A stretch of 64,000 nt of DNA from Galbitalea sp036491035. Lineage in GTDB: Bacteria > Actinomycetota > Actinomycetes > Actinomycetales > Microbacteriaceae. Numbering within the stretch: position 1 is the stretch's first letter; each line of letters starts with the position of its first letter. This document shows positions 26,419 through 36,030 of this stretch, in pieces. A program made the translations under genes and the position numbers. The stretch spans positions 1 through 64,000 of the forward strand of contig DASXCU010000168.1 in NCBI GenBank assembly GCA_036491035.1, given 5' to 3'. Below the pieces are notes generated by a model. It was not told where the DNA came from and searched no databases. It worked only from the letters and a program-made list of their open reading frames with translations.

Positions 26419-28923
26419 ATGACCTTCATCCCCTCGACGTTTACTGCGCTGTCGGAGAACTGGACGGTAATCGCGGGAAACGGGCCGACACCAGCGGGAT
26501 TTCCTACCGAACCCATCCCAGCGATTGTTCCGGGCGTGATCCACACCGACCTCCTCCGGGCGGGCCTCATCGCCGACCCGTTCGACGGCGACAACGAGGC
26601 CGCGCAGCAGTGGATCGGCGACACAGTCTGGGTCTACCAGACAACGTTCGACTGGAGCGAGAACGGCGATACCCGTCACGATCTCGTCGCCTTCGGCCTG
26701 GACACGGTCGCGACGATCGAGCTCAACGGTACACTCGTCGGCCAGACCGAGAACCAGCACCGAAGCTACCGATTCGACATCCGCTCGCTGTTAATTCCCG
26801 GGCAGAACACGCTGTCGGTGACCTTTGCGGCGCCGGTTCCGGAGACGCTTGCCCGGGCCCGGAAGTTCGGTGCGCTTCCACGCGTGAACCACCACGACTT
26901 CAACCAGCTGCGCAAGACCGCATCGCACTTCGGCTGGGACTGGGGCATCGACGTCGCGGGCAGCGGAATCTGGCAACCCATCGGGATCGACTCCTGGAGC
27001 GATGTCCGCATCGCATCCGTGCGACCACTCGTGGATGTGGATGGTGCGGACGGCGAGTTGGCCGCTCATGTCGAGATCGAACGCGATGGCGTCGCCGAAC
27101 CTCAGAGCGTGCCGATCACGGTGACCGTCGCCGACGAGACCGTTGAGGGCATGATCAGCGCCGACTCCACGACGGGCTCGTTTGTCGCACGCGTACCGTC
27201 GGTGCAGCGCTGGTGGCCGGTGGGCCACGGTGACCAGCCGCTCTACGACGTGACCGTGCGCGCGGCCGCGGCCGAGTGGTCCGCGCGAGTCGGCTTCCGT
27301 ACAGTCCTGGTTGACACCGCGCCGGATGAGAATGGAGCGCCATTCAACATCTACGTCAACGGGGAGTTGGTGCTTGCGCGCGGAGTGAACTGGATTCCCG
27401 ACCACGCGTTCCTTCCCGAAATCGACCGAGATCGGTACTCGCGTCGTCTCAACGATGCTCTTGAAGCCAATGTGAACCTCATCCGGATCTGGGGCGGCGG
27501 GATCTACGAGTCGGACGATTTCTATGAGCTCGCCGACGAACGAGGCATCCTCGTTTGGCAGGATTTTCTCTTCGCGTGCGCGGCCTACTCCGAAGACGAG
27601 CACCTCCGCCTCGAGGTCGTCGCCGAGGCGAGGGAGCAGATCTCGCGGCTGTCTGCGCATCCATCTCTGATCATGTGGAACGGGTGCAACGAGAACATCT
27701 GGGGATACGCCGACTGGGGATGGCGACCGCAGCTCCAGGATCGCGCCTGGGGCGACGGCTACTACCGCGAACTGCTCCCGGAACTGGTCGCGAAGCTCGA
27801 CCCCACTCGCTTCTACTCGCCCGGCAGCCCCTACTCCTTCGGCGAATACCTGCACCCGAACGATCAACGCAATGGAACCATGCACATCTGGGATGTGTGG
27901 AACCAGAAGGACTTCCGTCACTATCGCGACTACCGTCCCCGGTTCGTTTCGGAATTCGGATTCCAAGGCCCGCCGGCCTGGTCGACCCTGACCGACGTCG
28001 TCCACGATGAGCCCCTCGACCCGTACGGCCAACAAATGCTCGTCCATCAAAAGGCGCACCTCGGCAACGTCAAACTCGATCGGGGAGCTCGCGGACACCT
28101 TCCGGAAACGACGACCATCGAGGACTGGCACTGGGCAACCGGGCTCAACCAGGCACACGCCGTCAGATTCGGCATCGAGCACTTCCGCTCGCTCACACCG
28201 TTCAATTCGGGCACCATCGTGTGGCAGCTGAACGATAACTGGCCGGTCGTCTCGTGGGCCGCCGTCGACTTCGATGAGCACCGTAAGCCGTTGTGGCACG
28301 CGCTGCGCGCGGCCTACGCTCCGCGCCTCGCTACCCTCCAGCCGCGCTCGTCGCAGCACGCCATCGAGACCGCGTTCGAGGGTCTCCCTCCCGAACTCGA
28401 TGCGACCGCGCTCATTCTCGTCAACGACACCTCCGAGGGTTTCGACGGGGCGTTCCTGGTCACGAGGCAACTGCTGGATGGAACCGTCCTTGCCAGCGAG
28501 ACCCTAGCGACCTCGGTCGCAGCGCGGTCGGCGGTGACACTGCTTCTCTCAGCTGATCTGACGACCTTCGGTGATCCAGCACGGGAGTTCATCACAGCGC
28601 GCTCGGTGGATCCCGCTTCGGGTTTCGCTCCGAGCTTCTCGTTCGGTGCCGAGATCGTGGATCAGGAGCTCGACCCCGCGGCGATCGAGGCGACCGCCCA
28701 GCGAGTCGAGGGTGGGTACGCGGTGACCGTCACCGCCTCGAGCCTGGCGCGGGACGTCTTCCTCAACGTCGATCGAGTCGACAGCTCGGCGTCTGTGGAT
28801 ACGGGGCTCGTCACGCTGGTGGCAGGAGAAACGGCGCAGCTCCGGGTCACGAGCGATGTGGACACGGATCCCCGTAACTTCCTCGACAGGCTCGTCCTCC
28901 GCACGGCGAACAGCCTGAAGTAG
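26419..28923 (+). CDS. GH2 beta-mannosidase
   Basis: This 834-residue protein has the GH2 sugar-binding domain first (IPAIVPGVIHTDLLRAGLI, a beta-mannosidase-type opening), an Ig-like domain, then a (beta/alpha)8 barrel. The acid/base Glu is in MWNGCNENIWG near residue 424 and the nucleophile Glu is in RFVSEFGFQGPP near 512. The motif RIWGGGIYESDDFYELADER matches family beta-mannosidases. It has no signal peptide, so it should cut mannobiose or beta-mannosides after import. It is the last enzyme of the ABC operon. Confidence 0.93.
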   Translation: MTFIPSTFTALSENWTVIAGNGPTPAGFPTEPIPAIVPGVIHTDLLRAGLIADPFDGDNEAAQQWIGDTVWVYQTTFDWSENGDTRHDLVAFGLDTVATIELNGTLVGQTENQHRSYRFDIRSLLIPGQNTLSVTFAAPVPETLARARKFGALPRVNHHDFNQLRKTASHFGWDWGIDVAGSGIWQPIGIDSWSDVRIASVRPLVDVDGADGELAAHVEIERDGVAEPQSVPITVTVADETVEGMISADSTTGSFVARVPSVQRWWPVGHGDQPLYDVTVRAAAAEWSARVGFRTVLVDTAPDENGAPFNIYVNGELVLARGVNWIPDHAFLPEIDRDRYSRRLNDALEANVNLIRIWGGGIYESDDFYELADERGILVWQDFLFACAAYSEDEHLRLEVVAEAREQISRLSAHPSLIMWNGCNENIWGYADWGWRPQLQDRAWGDGYYRELLPELVAKLDPTRFYSPGSPYSFGEYLHPNDQRNGTMHIWDVWNQKDFRHYRDYRPRFVSEFGFQGPPAWSTLTDVVHDEPLDPYGQQMLVHQKAHLGNVKLDRGARGHLPETTTIEDWHWATGLNQAHAVRFGIEHFRSLTPFNSGTIVWQLNDNWPVVSWAAVDFDEHRKPLWHALRAAYAPRLATLQPRSSQHAIETAFEGLPPELDATALILVNDTSEGFDGAFLVTRQLLDGTVLASETLATSVAARSAVTLLLSADLTTFGDPAREFITARSVDPASGFAPSFSFGAEIVDQELDPAAIEATAQRVEGGYAVTVTASSLARDVFLNVDRVDSSASVDTGLVTLVAGETAQLRVTSDVDTDPRNFLDRLVLRTANSLK

Positions 28924-28937
28924 GTACGATCTCAAGC

Positions 28938-29792
28938 ATGCCTGCGGATGCCGCGCCCGCCGACACCGTCGGCCTCGTTCTCCTGCGCGGCCGACGCGAC
29001 ATGCTGGTCGAACCGTTCTATGGCGAGGTCATCTCCGGCATGGAGAGCGTGCTTGCTCCACGCGGGCTGAACGTTCTGATGCAGGTGGTCTCGAGTCGGG
29101 CAGAAGAACTGGATTGCTATGAGCGGTGGGCGGCGCAGGGGTCGGTCGCCGGTGTTGTTCTCACCGATCTCGGTCCAGACGATCAGCGACCCAGACTGGT
29201 TGCCGACTACGGCTTTCCCGGAGTGATCCTCGGCGACCCCATCGACAGTGCGGGGATGTCCGTGGTTCGCACGGACGACTTCACCGCGATGTCGGATGCC
29301 GTCAGTCAGCTGGCCGACCTCGGCCACCGCGTAATCGGGCGTGTGTCGGGCCCGAGCCGGCTGTCGCATACGCGCGCGCGAACCGACGCGTTCACGGCGG
29401 TCACAGCGGCGCGGGGGATCATAGGCATCCTGCTCGAGGGGGACTACACGGCGGCGAGCGGTGCGGAAGCGACCCGGCAATTGCTGAGCTGGGACGAGCC
29501 GCCCTCCGCGATCGTCTACGACAACGACATCATGGCCGTCGAGGGCCTGAGCGTCGCGCTCGGCGAGGGGGTGCTCGTTCCGGCCCAACTGTCGATCCTG
29601 GCGTGGGACGACTCGACGCTCTGCCGGATCGCTCAACCACCCCTTTCGGCGATGAGCCACGACGTCTATGACATGGGCGTTCTCGCTGCCCGCGGGCTCC
29701 TGAGAGTAATGGATGGCTCGCCGCCTACTACTGTGACGGCCTCACAGCCGACCTTTGTGGCCCGCTCGTCGACGGGCCGTCGCGAGGCCTGA
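28938..29792 (+). CDS. LacI-type ligand-binding protein lacking the HTH
   Basis: This 284-residue product begins directly at the periplasmic-binding-like core of a LacI regulator (ADTVGLVLLRGRRDMLVEPF) and includes PSAIVYDNDIMAVEGLSVAL and LSILAWDDSTLCRI. The roughly 60-residue DNA-binding and hinge region expected before it is absent; the beta-mannosidase stop lies only 14 bases upstream, and the open frame before the ATG has no start. It may sense a sugar and act through protein contacts, or be a degraded regulator. The ribosome-binding site is weak. Confidence 0.85.
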   Translation: MPADAAPADTVGLVLLRGRRDMLVEPFYGEVISGMESVLAPRGLNVLMQVVSSRAEELDCYERWAAQGSVAGVVLTDLGPDDQRPRLVADYGFPGVILGDPIDSAGMSVVRTDDFTAMSDAVSQLADLGHRVIGRVSGPSRLSHTRARTDAFTAVTAARGIIGILLEGDYTAASGAEATRQLLSWDEPPSAIVYDNDIMAVEGLSVALGEGVLVPAQLSILAWDDSTLCRIAQPPLSAMSHDVYDMGVLAARGLLRVMDGSPPTTVTASQPTFVARSSTGRREA

Positions 29793-29802
29793 GCCGATAC
29801 TG

Positions 29803-31053
29803 CTAAACAACACCGCGCTGCCGTCGGCTCAGGACGGCAATCCCGACGCTGGCCAGCAAACAGAACCCGGCGGGGATGAGGAACAGGAGCGGCAGTCCGA
29901 GCAGGCTGACCCCGATACTGCCGGACGCCCCGCCCACCGCGCTCGCGATCGCCGGCGAGCTGATGAAAATGGCAGACGCCGTGGCGATGGCCTGGGGCAG
30001 CAGTCGCTGCGCCACGAGAATTCCGAGGCCGGCGAAGATGCCCCACACCGCACCCATGCAGGCCTGGCCGGCAAACATCCCGACCGCGTCCGCCGTGAGA
30101 GCAAAGCACAGGTAGGCGGCGACGCCGAAGAGTGCGCCGACGATCATCAGATGCATCATCCCCATCCAACGGGCAACGATCACCGCGAGCGGCATCAGCA
30201 GGAGTTCGATGAGAGGCTGGATGCCGATAACCGCACCACTGATGACTGCCGGCAGGTGCAGGTCGGACCGCATGTAGATCGAGAGGTAGCCGTACTTGAT
30301 CGGTTCGCCGGCGTAGACGAGCGCATAGAGGCCGGTGAACGCGAGCAGGGGGAGCATCACCCGGATCCCCCGCGATCGCACCAGTTCCTCCGTCTGCAGG
30401 GGCGCCGCCGTTCCATCCGATGGCGGAGGCGAGGCGGATGGATCCCGCGCCAGTCCGATCGGGAGAATCTGGGCGAGCGTGAAGACCGCGGTCGCGACCA
30501 GCATGGCCCGCGCGCCGAACTGGGCGGCGAGGAAGAAGCCGAGCACCGGTCCGACGATCCAGCCTGCCGTCAGGGCCATCCGCACGATCGAAATGACACC
30601 CTCCGCCGACTCATTGCCGGTGAGGCGCAACTCGTCGTGGATTGCGGCGAAAAGCTGTGAGGTCGCCGCGCCGGAAAACGCGAGGACCACGGCGCTGACG
30701 ACGAACGGGATCCAGACCTGGCCGGCGAACGAGATACCCAGCCACCCGACAAACCCGGCGAGCGCGCAAAGACGGAACAGGCCCAGCCTCTTCCCGGTGC
30801 GGTCCGACCTCGCGCCGATCAGGTATCCGGCGATCGGTGAAGTCAGGTTGGTGAGGTAGTAGAGGCCAGCGGTCGCCAACGACACGTGGAGGTCGTTGAT
30901 GAGAAACAGCGTGATTTGCGGCGCCGCGGCGGAGTAGCCGAGCCCCGAAAGAAAGAGGGCGAGAACGCCCCCGCGATAGAGCGGGGAACGAATGGTCGCC
31001 CGGATCGCCGAGGGCCGCTCGGCGGTCGTGAGAGCGCTCTCACGGTTGGTCAC
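29803..31053 (-). CDS. MFS transporter (sugar-efflux SetA-like)
   Basis: This 416-residue protein has 12 hydrophobic segments in two halves, the first MFS loop GARSDRTGKRLGLFR, and acidic/Gln-rich ends. Similarity in pattern to SetA-type sugar efflux transporters is suggested by GLYYLTNLTSPIAGYLIGAR. It is convergent with the LacI-like gene (10-base gap), so it is not part of that operon but may relieve sugar stress from the same substrates. Confidence 0.82.
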   Translation of the reverse strand: MTNRESALTTAERPSAIRATIRSPLYRGGVLALFLSGLGYSAAAPQITLFLINDLHVSLATAGLYYLTNLTSPIAGYLIGARSDRTGKRLGLFRLCALAGFVGWLGISFAGQVWIPFVVSAVVLAFSGAATSQLFAAIHDELRLTGNESAEGVISIVRMALTAGWIVGPVLGFFLAAQFGARAMLVATAVFTLAQILPIGLARDPSASPPPSDGTAAPLQTEELVRSRGIRVMLPLLAFTGLYALVYAGEPIKYGYLSIYMRSDLHLPAVISGAVIGIQPLIELLLMPLAVIVARWMGMMHLMIVGALFGVAAYLCFALTADAVGMFAGQACMGAVWGIFAGLGILVAQRLLPQAIATASAIFISSPAIASAVGGASGSIGVSLLGLPLLFLIPAGFCLLASVGIAVLSRRQRGVV

Positions 31054-31094
31054 TCGGCCATGCTATTCCACGGTCGGGCGAATGAACGGACCGA

Positions 31095-31631
31095 TCAGCG
31101 CACGCGCGGCGGTACAACCTCGGTCAGAAGCCCGGTGTGGATGTCGTACGAGAATCCGGCGATCCGAACCTGGGGCGAGAGGTTCTCGTAGCCCAGCAAC
31201 ACATCGACGTCGGTACGCACCGTCGCCGTGGGGTCGAGCACGGCGAGCTCGGCGAGACCGGCCTCGTCAAATCCCTTCGCGACGAACCCTCGGCGCAGCT
31301 CATCGTCGGCAAAGAACCCGGAGCCGCAGTCCGTGTGGTGGATGACCATCACGTCGAACCAGTCGGCGTCAGGCGTTTTCGTCTCGTGCAGGTAGCTGAT
31401 CCAGGCCAGATCCTGAAGTACGGCGGGGGTTATTCGGCCGCCGACGGTTCTGGCGACGATGGCGTCACCCAGCTTGAGGTCGAGAATGTCGGCCGGGTCG
31501 ACGCGCGGGTCGATGCACGTGATCACGTACACCTGCAGGTTCGGGATGAACGGGATCTGCGGGACCCTGTCCTTCAGGTCGGTCGCGGCAAAGGAACGGT
31601 TACGGGTCAGGAGTTCTTCGAAATCAGTCAC
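31095..31631 (-). CDS. Beta-carbonic anhydrase
   Basis: This 178-residue enzyme carries the zinc ligands and catalytic dyad of beta-carbonic anhydrases: ITCIDPRVDP (CxDxR) and IHHTDCGSGF (HxxC). It interconverts CO2 and bicarbonate in the cytosol. Start GTG 31631 is chosen because GGAGGAGG precedes it by 8 bases; a longer open frame to 31793 is proline-rich noise. It is divergent from the next MFS gene. Confidence 0.93.
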   Translation of the reverse strand: MTDFEELLTRNRSFAATDLKDRVPQIPFIPNLQVYVITCIDPRVDPADILDLKLGDAIVARTVGGRITPAVLQDLAWISYLHETKTPDADWFDVMVIHHTDCGSGFFADDELRRGFVAKGFDEAGLAELAVLDPTATVRTDVDVLLGYENLSPQVRIAGFSYDIHTGLLTEVVPPRVR

Positions 31632-31717
31632 CAATCCAGCCTCCTCCGCACGTCGCCACGGGAGGGAACCGATCCTGACCCTGAGCGCAAGCATCCCGCC
31701 CGCGGCGGAATGGCGGG

Positions 31718-32968
31718 ATGATATCGGCGCGCGAGGCCTCCACGGGCGGGGCGCCGGCGCAGGGGGGGGCGAAGAATGGTCTGGTGCGAGCATCTGCGAC
31801 CCCCTCTCGGATCGGCTGGCGCGGCATCGCCGTGGTCGTCTTCGTCGTCGGCTGGGGCGGGAACCAGTTCACTCCACTCCTGCTGCTCTACCGCGCCGTC
31901 GAGGGTTTCTCGCCGGTGGAGGTCGACATCCTGTTTGCCGGCTACATCGTCGGTCTGATTCCTGGACTCCTTGTCGGCGGACCGCTGTCGGATCGTTTCG
32001 GTCGCAAACCGCTTCTCTGGGTGGCCCTGGCACTGTCCGCTGTCGCGAGCCTCGTCCTCGCCATCGGCGCGGACTCGGTTATCCTCCTCGCCGTGGGGCG
32101 ATTCGTGGCCGGAGCCTCCGTCGGCGTCGTGATGGCGGTCGGCACCAGTTGGATCCGCGACCTCTCGAAGGATGCCGGTGCTTCGCGCGCGGCAAGGCGC
32201 GCATCCATTCCGCTTTCGGCCGGGTTCGGACTCGCGGCCGTCGTCGCGGGGGTCCTCGCGCAGTGGGGACCGATCCCCACCGTGCTTCCGTACGTCATCC
32301 AGATCGCGCTGTGCGCGCTGGCGGCCATCGCGCTGGCAGCCGTCCCGGGGGAGCCACCGTCGGATGGGGCCCTCCGTTCCATCGGCCGTGACCTTGCGAT
32401 CCCGCGGGCCGTGAGGACGCGGTTCCTGCTCGTGGTGCTGCCGTCGGCGCCGTGGGTGTTCGGCTCCGCGGCGCTCGCCTTCGTCGTCGCGCCCTCGATG
32501 CTGAAGCCCGAGGAGGGCTCGCTCGGCATCGCCTACGCCACCCTCTGTGCGGCACTGACCCTCGCAACTGGGGTGGCCATCCAGCAGTTTGGGTCGCGGC
32601 TGGTCGAGAACACTCGGGGACGACAGGTGGTGGCGGGAATCGCGGCGACCGTGATCGGGCTCGCCATCCTCATCGTCGCCGTGCTGACCGAATCGCTCGT
32701 ACTGGGAGCCGTCGCGGCCGTCGTGTTCGGCGCCGCCTACGGCGTGATTCTCCTGGCCGGGCTGGTCGAGGTGCAGCGGATGGCCGGCGAGCACCACCTC
32801 GGCGGCATCACCGGCATCTTCTACGCACTCACCTACCTCGGCTTCACCTTCCCGGCGATACTCGCGGCGCTCGGAATGTCGATCGGCTCGTTCGCGCTGC
32901 TGGCTGGGGTCGCCGTCGTGGCGGTGCTGTGCGGGATTCTCGCGGCCGTTGGCCTGGCCAGGCGCTGA
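31718..32968 (+). CDS. MFS transporter
   Basis: This 416-residue, 12-helix protein has the MFS loop SDRFGRKPLLWVALAL between helices 2 and 3 and FVAGASVGVVMAVGTSWIRD in helix 4-5. The N-terminal 30 residues are hydrophilic and variable. It is divergent from the carbonic anhydrase gene, and the gap of 86 bases must hold both promoters. Substrate is unknown. Confidence 0.85.
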   Translation: MISAREASTGGAPAQGGAKNGLVRASATPSRIGWRGIAVVVFVVGWGGNQFTPLLLLYRAVEGFSPVEVDILFAGYIVGLIPGLLVGGPLSDRFGRKPLLWVALALSAVASLVLAIGADSVILLAVGRFVAGASVGVVMAVGTSWIRDLSKDAGASRAARRASIPLSAGFGLAAVVAGVLAQWGPIPTVLPYVIQIALCALAAIALAAVPGEPPSDGALRSIGRDLAIPRAVRTRFLLVVLPSAPWVFGSAALAFVVAPSMLKPEEGSLGIAYATLCAALTLATGVAIQQFGSRLVENTRGRQVVAGIAATVIGLAILIVAVLTESLVLGAVAAVVFGAAYGVILLAGLVEVQRMAGEHHLGGITGIFYALTYLGFTFPAILAALGMSIGSFALLAGVAVVAVLCGILAAVGLARR

Positions 32969-32974
32969 CGAGTT

Positions 32975-33928
32975 CTAGGCGGCCGGACGGACTCGAAAAC
33001 GGCTTCGGTACGACGCGGGACTGACCCCGACCGCGCGGCGGAACTGCGCACGGAGATTGGCGGGAGTGCCGAATCCCGTGCGTTCGCTGATTTCCGCGAT
33101 GCTCTCGGAACTGTTTTCCAGTAGCTCGCGGGCGCGCTCAATCCGTCGTTCCTGCAACCACGACAGGGGTGAGGTTCCCGTGCGAGCCCGAAATAGGCGA
33201 TGGAATGCTCTCGGCGACAGGTGGATGTGTGCGGCCATGTCCGCGACCGTGATCGGCCGGCCCAGCTCCCGCAGCATCCACTGCTGAGCAGCAGCGAGTT
33301 CATCGTCCTCGGGCGGGATAGGTGCGGTCTCGACGAACTGCGCCTGGCCGCCCTCGCGCTGGGGTGCGGCCACGAGTCGGCGCGCCACATGCTGGGCCAC
33401 GGCGGGCCCGAGGTCTGCCCTCAGCATGTGCAGGGCGAGGTCGACCCCGGCCGTGACACCACCGGACGTGAGCACCGAACCGTTATCCACGAAATAGGAC
33501 TCCCGATCGATCTCGACATCCGGGAACTGGTCTGCGAGCGCGTCGAAGAGTGTCCAGTGGGTCGTGACGCGCAAGCCTCCGAGCAGCCCGGCCTGCGCCA
33601 ACGCGAACGTGCCCGAGCAGATCGACACCATCCGCGCACCGGCCTGGGATGCACGACGCAGCTCATCGAGCGCCACCGGATCCACCCGGGTCGCGGCGGC
33701 GTTCGCCCAGCCCGGAACCACCACCGTCTCGGCCCCGCGCAGTAGGTCGACATCGCCGTCGGGAACGATCTGCATCCCCCCGGCGACGCTTACCGGCCCA
33801 CCACCGATCGAGCAGGTGACGACGTCGTAGAACTCGGGCGCCTCGCGCGCAAAGACGTGCATGGGAATGGCGAAATCCAGCGGCAGCACGTTCTCCATGA
33901 GGAGAACGACCATTCGGCGACGCGGCAT
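32975..33928 (-). CDS. GlxA-type AraC-family regulator with DJ-1/PfpI domain
   Basis: This 317-residue regulator has an N-terminal amidase-like DJ-1/PfpI fold (residues 5-190), including RMVSICSGTFALAQAGLLGG, with the nucleophile-elbow Cys seen in this family. A C-terminal AraC HTH follows, with PITVADMAAHIHLSPRAFHR and IAEISERTGFGTPANLRAQF. Such proteins activate genes for choline, carnitine or arginine use in other bacteria. The gene converges on the MFS gene with a 6-base gap. Confidence 0.92.
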   Translation of the reverse strand: MPRRRMVVLLMENVLPLDFAIPMHVFAREAPEFYDVVTCSIGGGPVSVAGGMQIVPDGDVDLLRGAETVVVPGWANAAATRVDPVALDELRRASQAGARMVSICSGTFALAQAGLLGGLRVTTHWTLFDALADQFPDVEIDRESYFVDNGSVLTSGGVTAGVDLALHMLRADLGPAVAQHVARRLVAAPQREGGQAQFVETAPIPPEDDELAAAQQWMLRELGRPITVADMAAHIHLSPRAFHRLFRARTGTSPLSWLQERRIERARELLENSSESIAEISERTGFGTPANLRAQFRRAVGVSPASYRSRFRVRPAA

Positions 33929-33940
33929 GGCGGGACTCTA

Positions 33941-34648
33941 TCAGTCGAGCGAAGCGATCGCGGCGGCAATGGTATCCGCGACGATTTGGGGATGAGCCAC
34001 CGGCACAGCGTGCGCCGAGTTCACTTCGACGACCGTTGATCCGGCCCGTTTGGCCATGAACCGCAGCGTCTCGGTCGGGATGGATCGGTCCTCCGTAGCC
34101 ACAACGGACCAGGACGGCAGCGTGCGCCAGGTCGCCGTCCCGGCAAACGAGCCGTCGAGACTCACCGGGTCGAATGGATGCTGGGCGGCGGCCATCACGG
34201 CGACCGTGGCCGGGTCGACGTCGGCGGCATAGACGTCGCCGAACCGGTCCGGGCGCACGTAGATGTCCGTGCCACCCGGGTACGGTCGTGCGACCAGGTT
34301 GTCCGGCACGAGAAGCGAGCCCGGGAATTGACCGTTCAGGCCCCCGGGGGTCTCGGTTGCGTCCTGCTGGAATGCGGCGACGAAGACGAGCGCGCCCACC
34401 CGGTCGGTGAGCGCATCCGGGGAGGAGATTACGGCGCCCGCGTAAGAGTGGGCCGCGACCACCAGAGGACCGTCGACGGTCTCGAGGATGCTTCGCAGAT
34501 ACGCGGTGTCGGAGTCAAAGGAGCGCATCGGTAGGGACGGCGCGAGCACGGTAATCCCACGACTCTGCAGGCGCTCGATTACGCGATGCCAGACGGAGGC
34601 GTCGGTCAGTGCGCCGTGCACGAGTACGGCAGTCGCGGGAGAGGTCAT
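33941..34648 (-). CDS. Alpha/beta hydrolase
   Basis: This 235-residue hydrolase opens AVLVHGALTDASVWHRVIER (oxyanion HG) and has the serine nucleophile in VAAHSYAGAV; an acid in VVATEDRSIP and the His in VNSAHAVPVAHP complete the triad. It belongs to the short alpha/beta-fold class lacking a cap domain. It lies 12 bases upstream of the GlxA-type regulator on the same strand and is probably cotranscribed with it. Confidence 0.88.
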   Translation of the reverse strand: MTSPATAVLVHGALTDASVWHRVIERLQSRGITVLAPSLPMRSFDSDTAYLRSILETVDGPLVVAAHSYAGAVISSPDALTDRVGALVFVAAFQQDATETPGGLNGQFPGSLLVPDNLVARPYPGGTDIYVRPDRFGDVYAADVDPATVAVMAAAQHPFDPVSLDGSFAGTATWRTLPSWSVVATEDRSIPTETLRFMAKRAGSTVVEVNSAHAVPVAHPQIVADTIAAAIASLD

Positions 34649-34769
34649 CAGTTGTCCTGTCTTGGAGGGATGTCGCATCAACGGGATGCGATCGTCCTCC
34701 CATGCTCCGTCGCCACTGCTGGCGTGCGGCGCAACAGGAATGACTACGAGGGCAAGCTTCCTGCCAGCC

Positions 34770-35966
34770 TCACTGATGCTCGGGCAGCACGGGCGTCGAC
34801 CAGCCGGGATCGCGACCGAGTTGTGCGGCGCGGGCGAGCGAGGTCGCGCCGAAACGATCCCGTACGGCGTCGAGGACCGTGTCGAGGCTCGCGCCCTCAC
34901 TCCAGTCGATCGGCAGTTCGGGCTGAAGTCCGTCGACACTTCGGAAGTTCGAGAGGGAGATGCCGATGAGCGTGATGCCCCGCTGCTCGATCTCGATGGC
35001 CGCAGCGGCCAGGAGACCCTGAGCGACGGCGAGTAGCACCGCGGTTCGGTCGGTGGCCGCCCCGACGCTGCGCGATCGAGTGGCCTTCGCGAAGTCGCCG
35101 AATCGCAGGCGCAGCACCACCGTGCGGCACACGCGGTCGCCGTCGCGGAGTCGTCGCGCCAGTCGATCGACGAGCTGCGTGAGGATAACGTCCAGCTCTT
35201 CGAGCGAGCGAGGCTTGCTTCCGAGCGCGCGCTGGGAGCCGACCGAGCTACGCCGCCGGGTGCTCTCCACCGGCCGAGGGTCGCGGAGGCGGGCCAGTGC
35301 GTGCAGGTGTGCGCCGGCGGCTCGGCCCAGCATCCGTTCGGCCGTTGCCGCTTCGAGGTCCGCGAGTTCGCCGACCGTGTGAACGCCGTAGCGGTGCAGC
35401 TTCTCGGCCGTGATTGCGCCCACGCCCCACAGCCGCTCCACCGGTAGAGGGAGCAGGAACTCCTGTTCTCGGTGCGGTTCGACGATCAGCAGTCCGTCGG
35501 GCTTGCTCACCGCGCTCGCGACCTTGGCCAGGAATTTGGTTCGCGCCACGCCGACCGAGATGGCCAGGCCGACCTCGGTGCGAACGCGCTCCCGGAGCCG
35601 TACGGCAACCTGCTCCGGCGTGCCCACAAGATGGCGGAGGCCGCCGACCTCCAGGAACGCCTCGTCGATGGAGATGCCCTCGACGAGAGGAGTCGTGTCT
35701 CGAAAGATCTCGAACACGTCGCGGCTCGCGGCCGAGTAGGCCTCCATCCGCGGCGGGACGACGATCGCCTCGGGGCAGAGGTCGCGCGCCTGGCGTCCGC
35801 CCATTGCCGTTCGTACCCCCCGGGCCCTCGCCTCATAACTTGCCGCGAGGACCACCCCGCCGCCGACGATCACGGGTCGCCCGCGCAGGGCCGGTGCGTC
35901 TCTCTGCTCGACAGAGGCGTAGAAGGCGTCGAGGTCGGCGTGCAGCACGGTCGCCTCGCCCCGCAT
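34770..35966 (-). CDS. dinB: DNA polymerase IV (Y family)
   Basis: This 398-residue polymerase begins VLHADLDAFYASVEQRD, the Y-family metal-binding start, and has the catalytic GISIDEAFLEV near residue 105. It continues with the HhH region LWGVGAITAEKLHRYGVHTV and the little-finger domain around SLEELDVILTQLVDRLARRL. ATG 35966 is chosen over 35... upstream 36011 because homologues start near this ATG. It performs translesion synthesis. No LexA box is evident close to the start. Confidence 0.93.
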   Translation of the reverse strand: MRGEATVLHADLDAFYASVEQRDAPALRGRPVIVGGGVVLAASYEARARGVRTAMGGRQARDLCPEAIVVPPRMEAYSAASRDVFEIFRDTTPLVEGISIDEAFLEVGGLRHLVGTPEQVAVRLRERVRTEVGLAISVGVARTKFLAKVASAVSKPDGLLIVEPHREQEFLLPLPVERLWGVGAITAEKLHRYGVHTVGELADLEAATAERMLGRAAGAHLHALARLRDPRPVESTRRRSSVGSQRALGSKPRSLEELDVILTQLVDRLARRLRDGDRVCRTVVLRLRFGDFAKATRSRSVGAATDRTAVLLAVAQGLLAAAAIEIEQRGITLIGISLSNFRSVDGLQPELPIDWSEGASLDTVLDAVRDRFGATSLARAAQLGRDPGWSTPVLPEHQ

Positions 35967-36030
35967 CAGGCCTCCCGTGGTTCGCCGATTTGGCCCGATC
36001 GTCCCACGCACCGGTGACAGCCGGAGGTGG

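Noticed and set aside
26791..28470. 559-codon open frame on the minus strand
   Set aside because: It lies inside the GH2 gene, has no ribosome-binding site or family motif, and is rich in Arg/Val/Glu as expected for an antisense shadow of high-GC coding DNA.
31628..32797. 389-codon minus-strand frame over the MFS gene
   Set aside because: Composition is His/Asp/Arg-rich and motif-free; the plus strand encodes a convincing 12-helix transporter.
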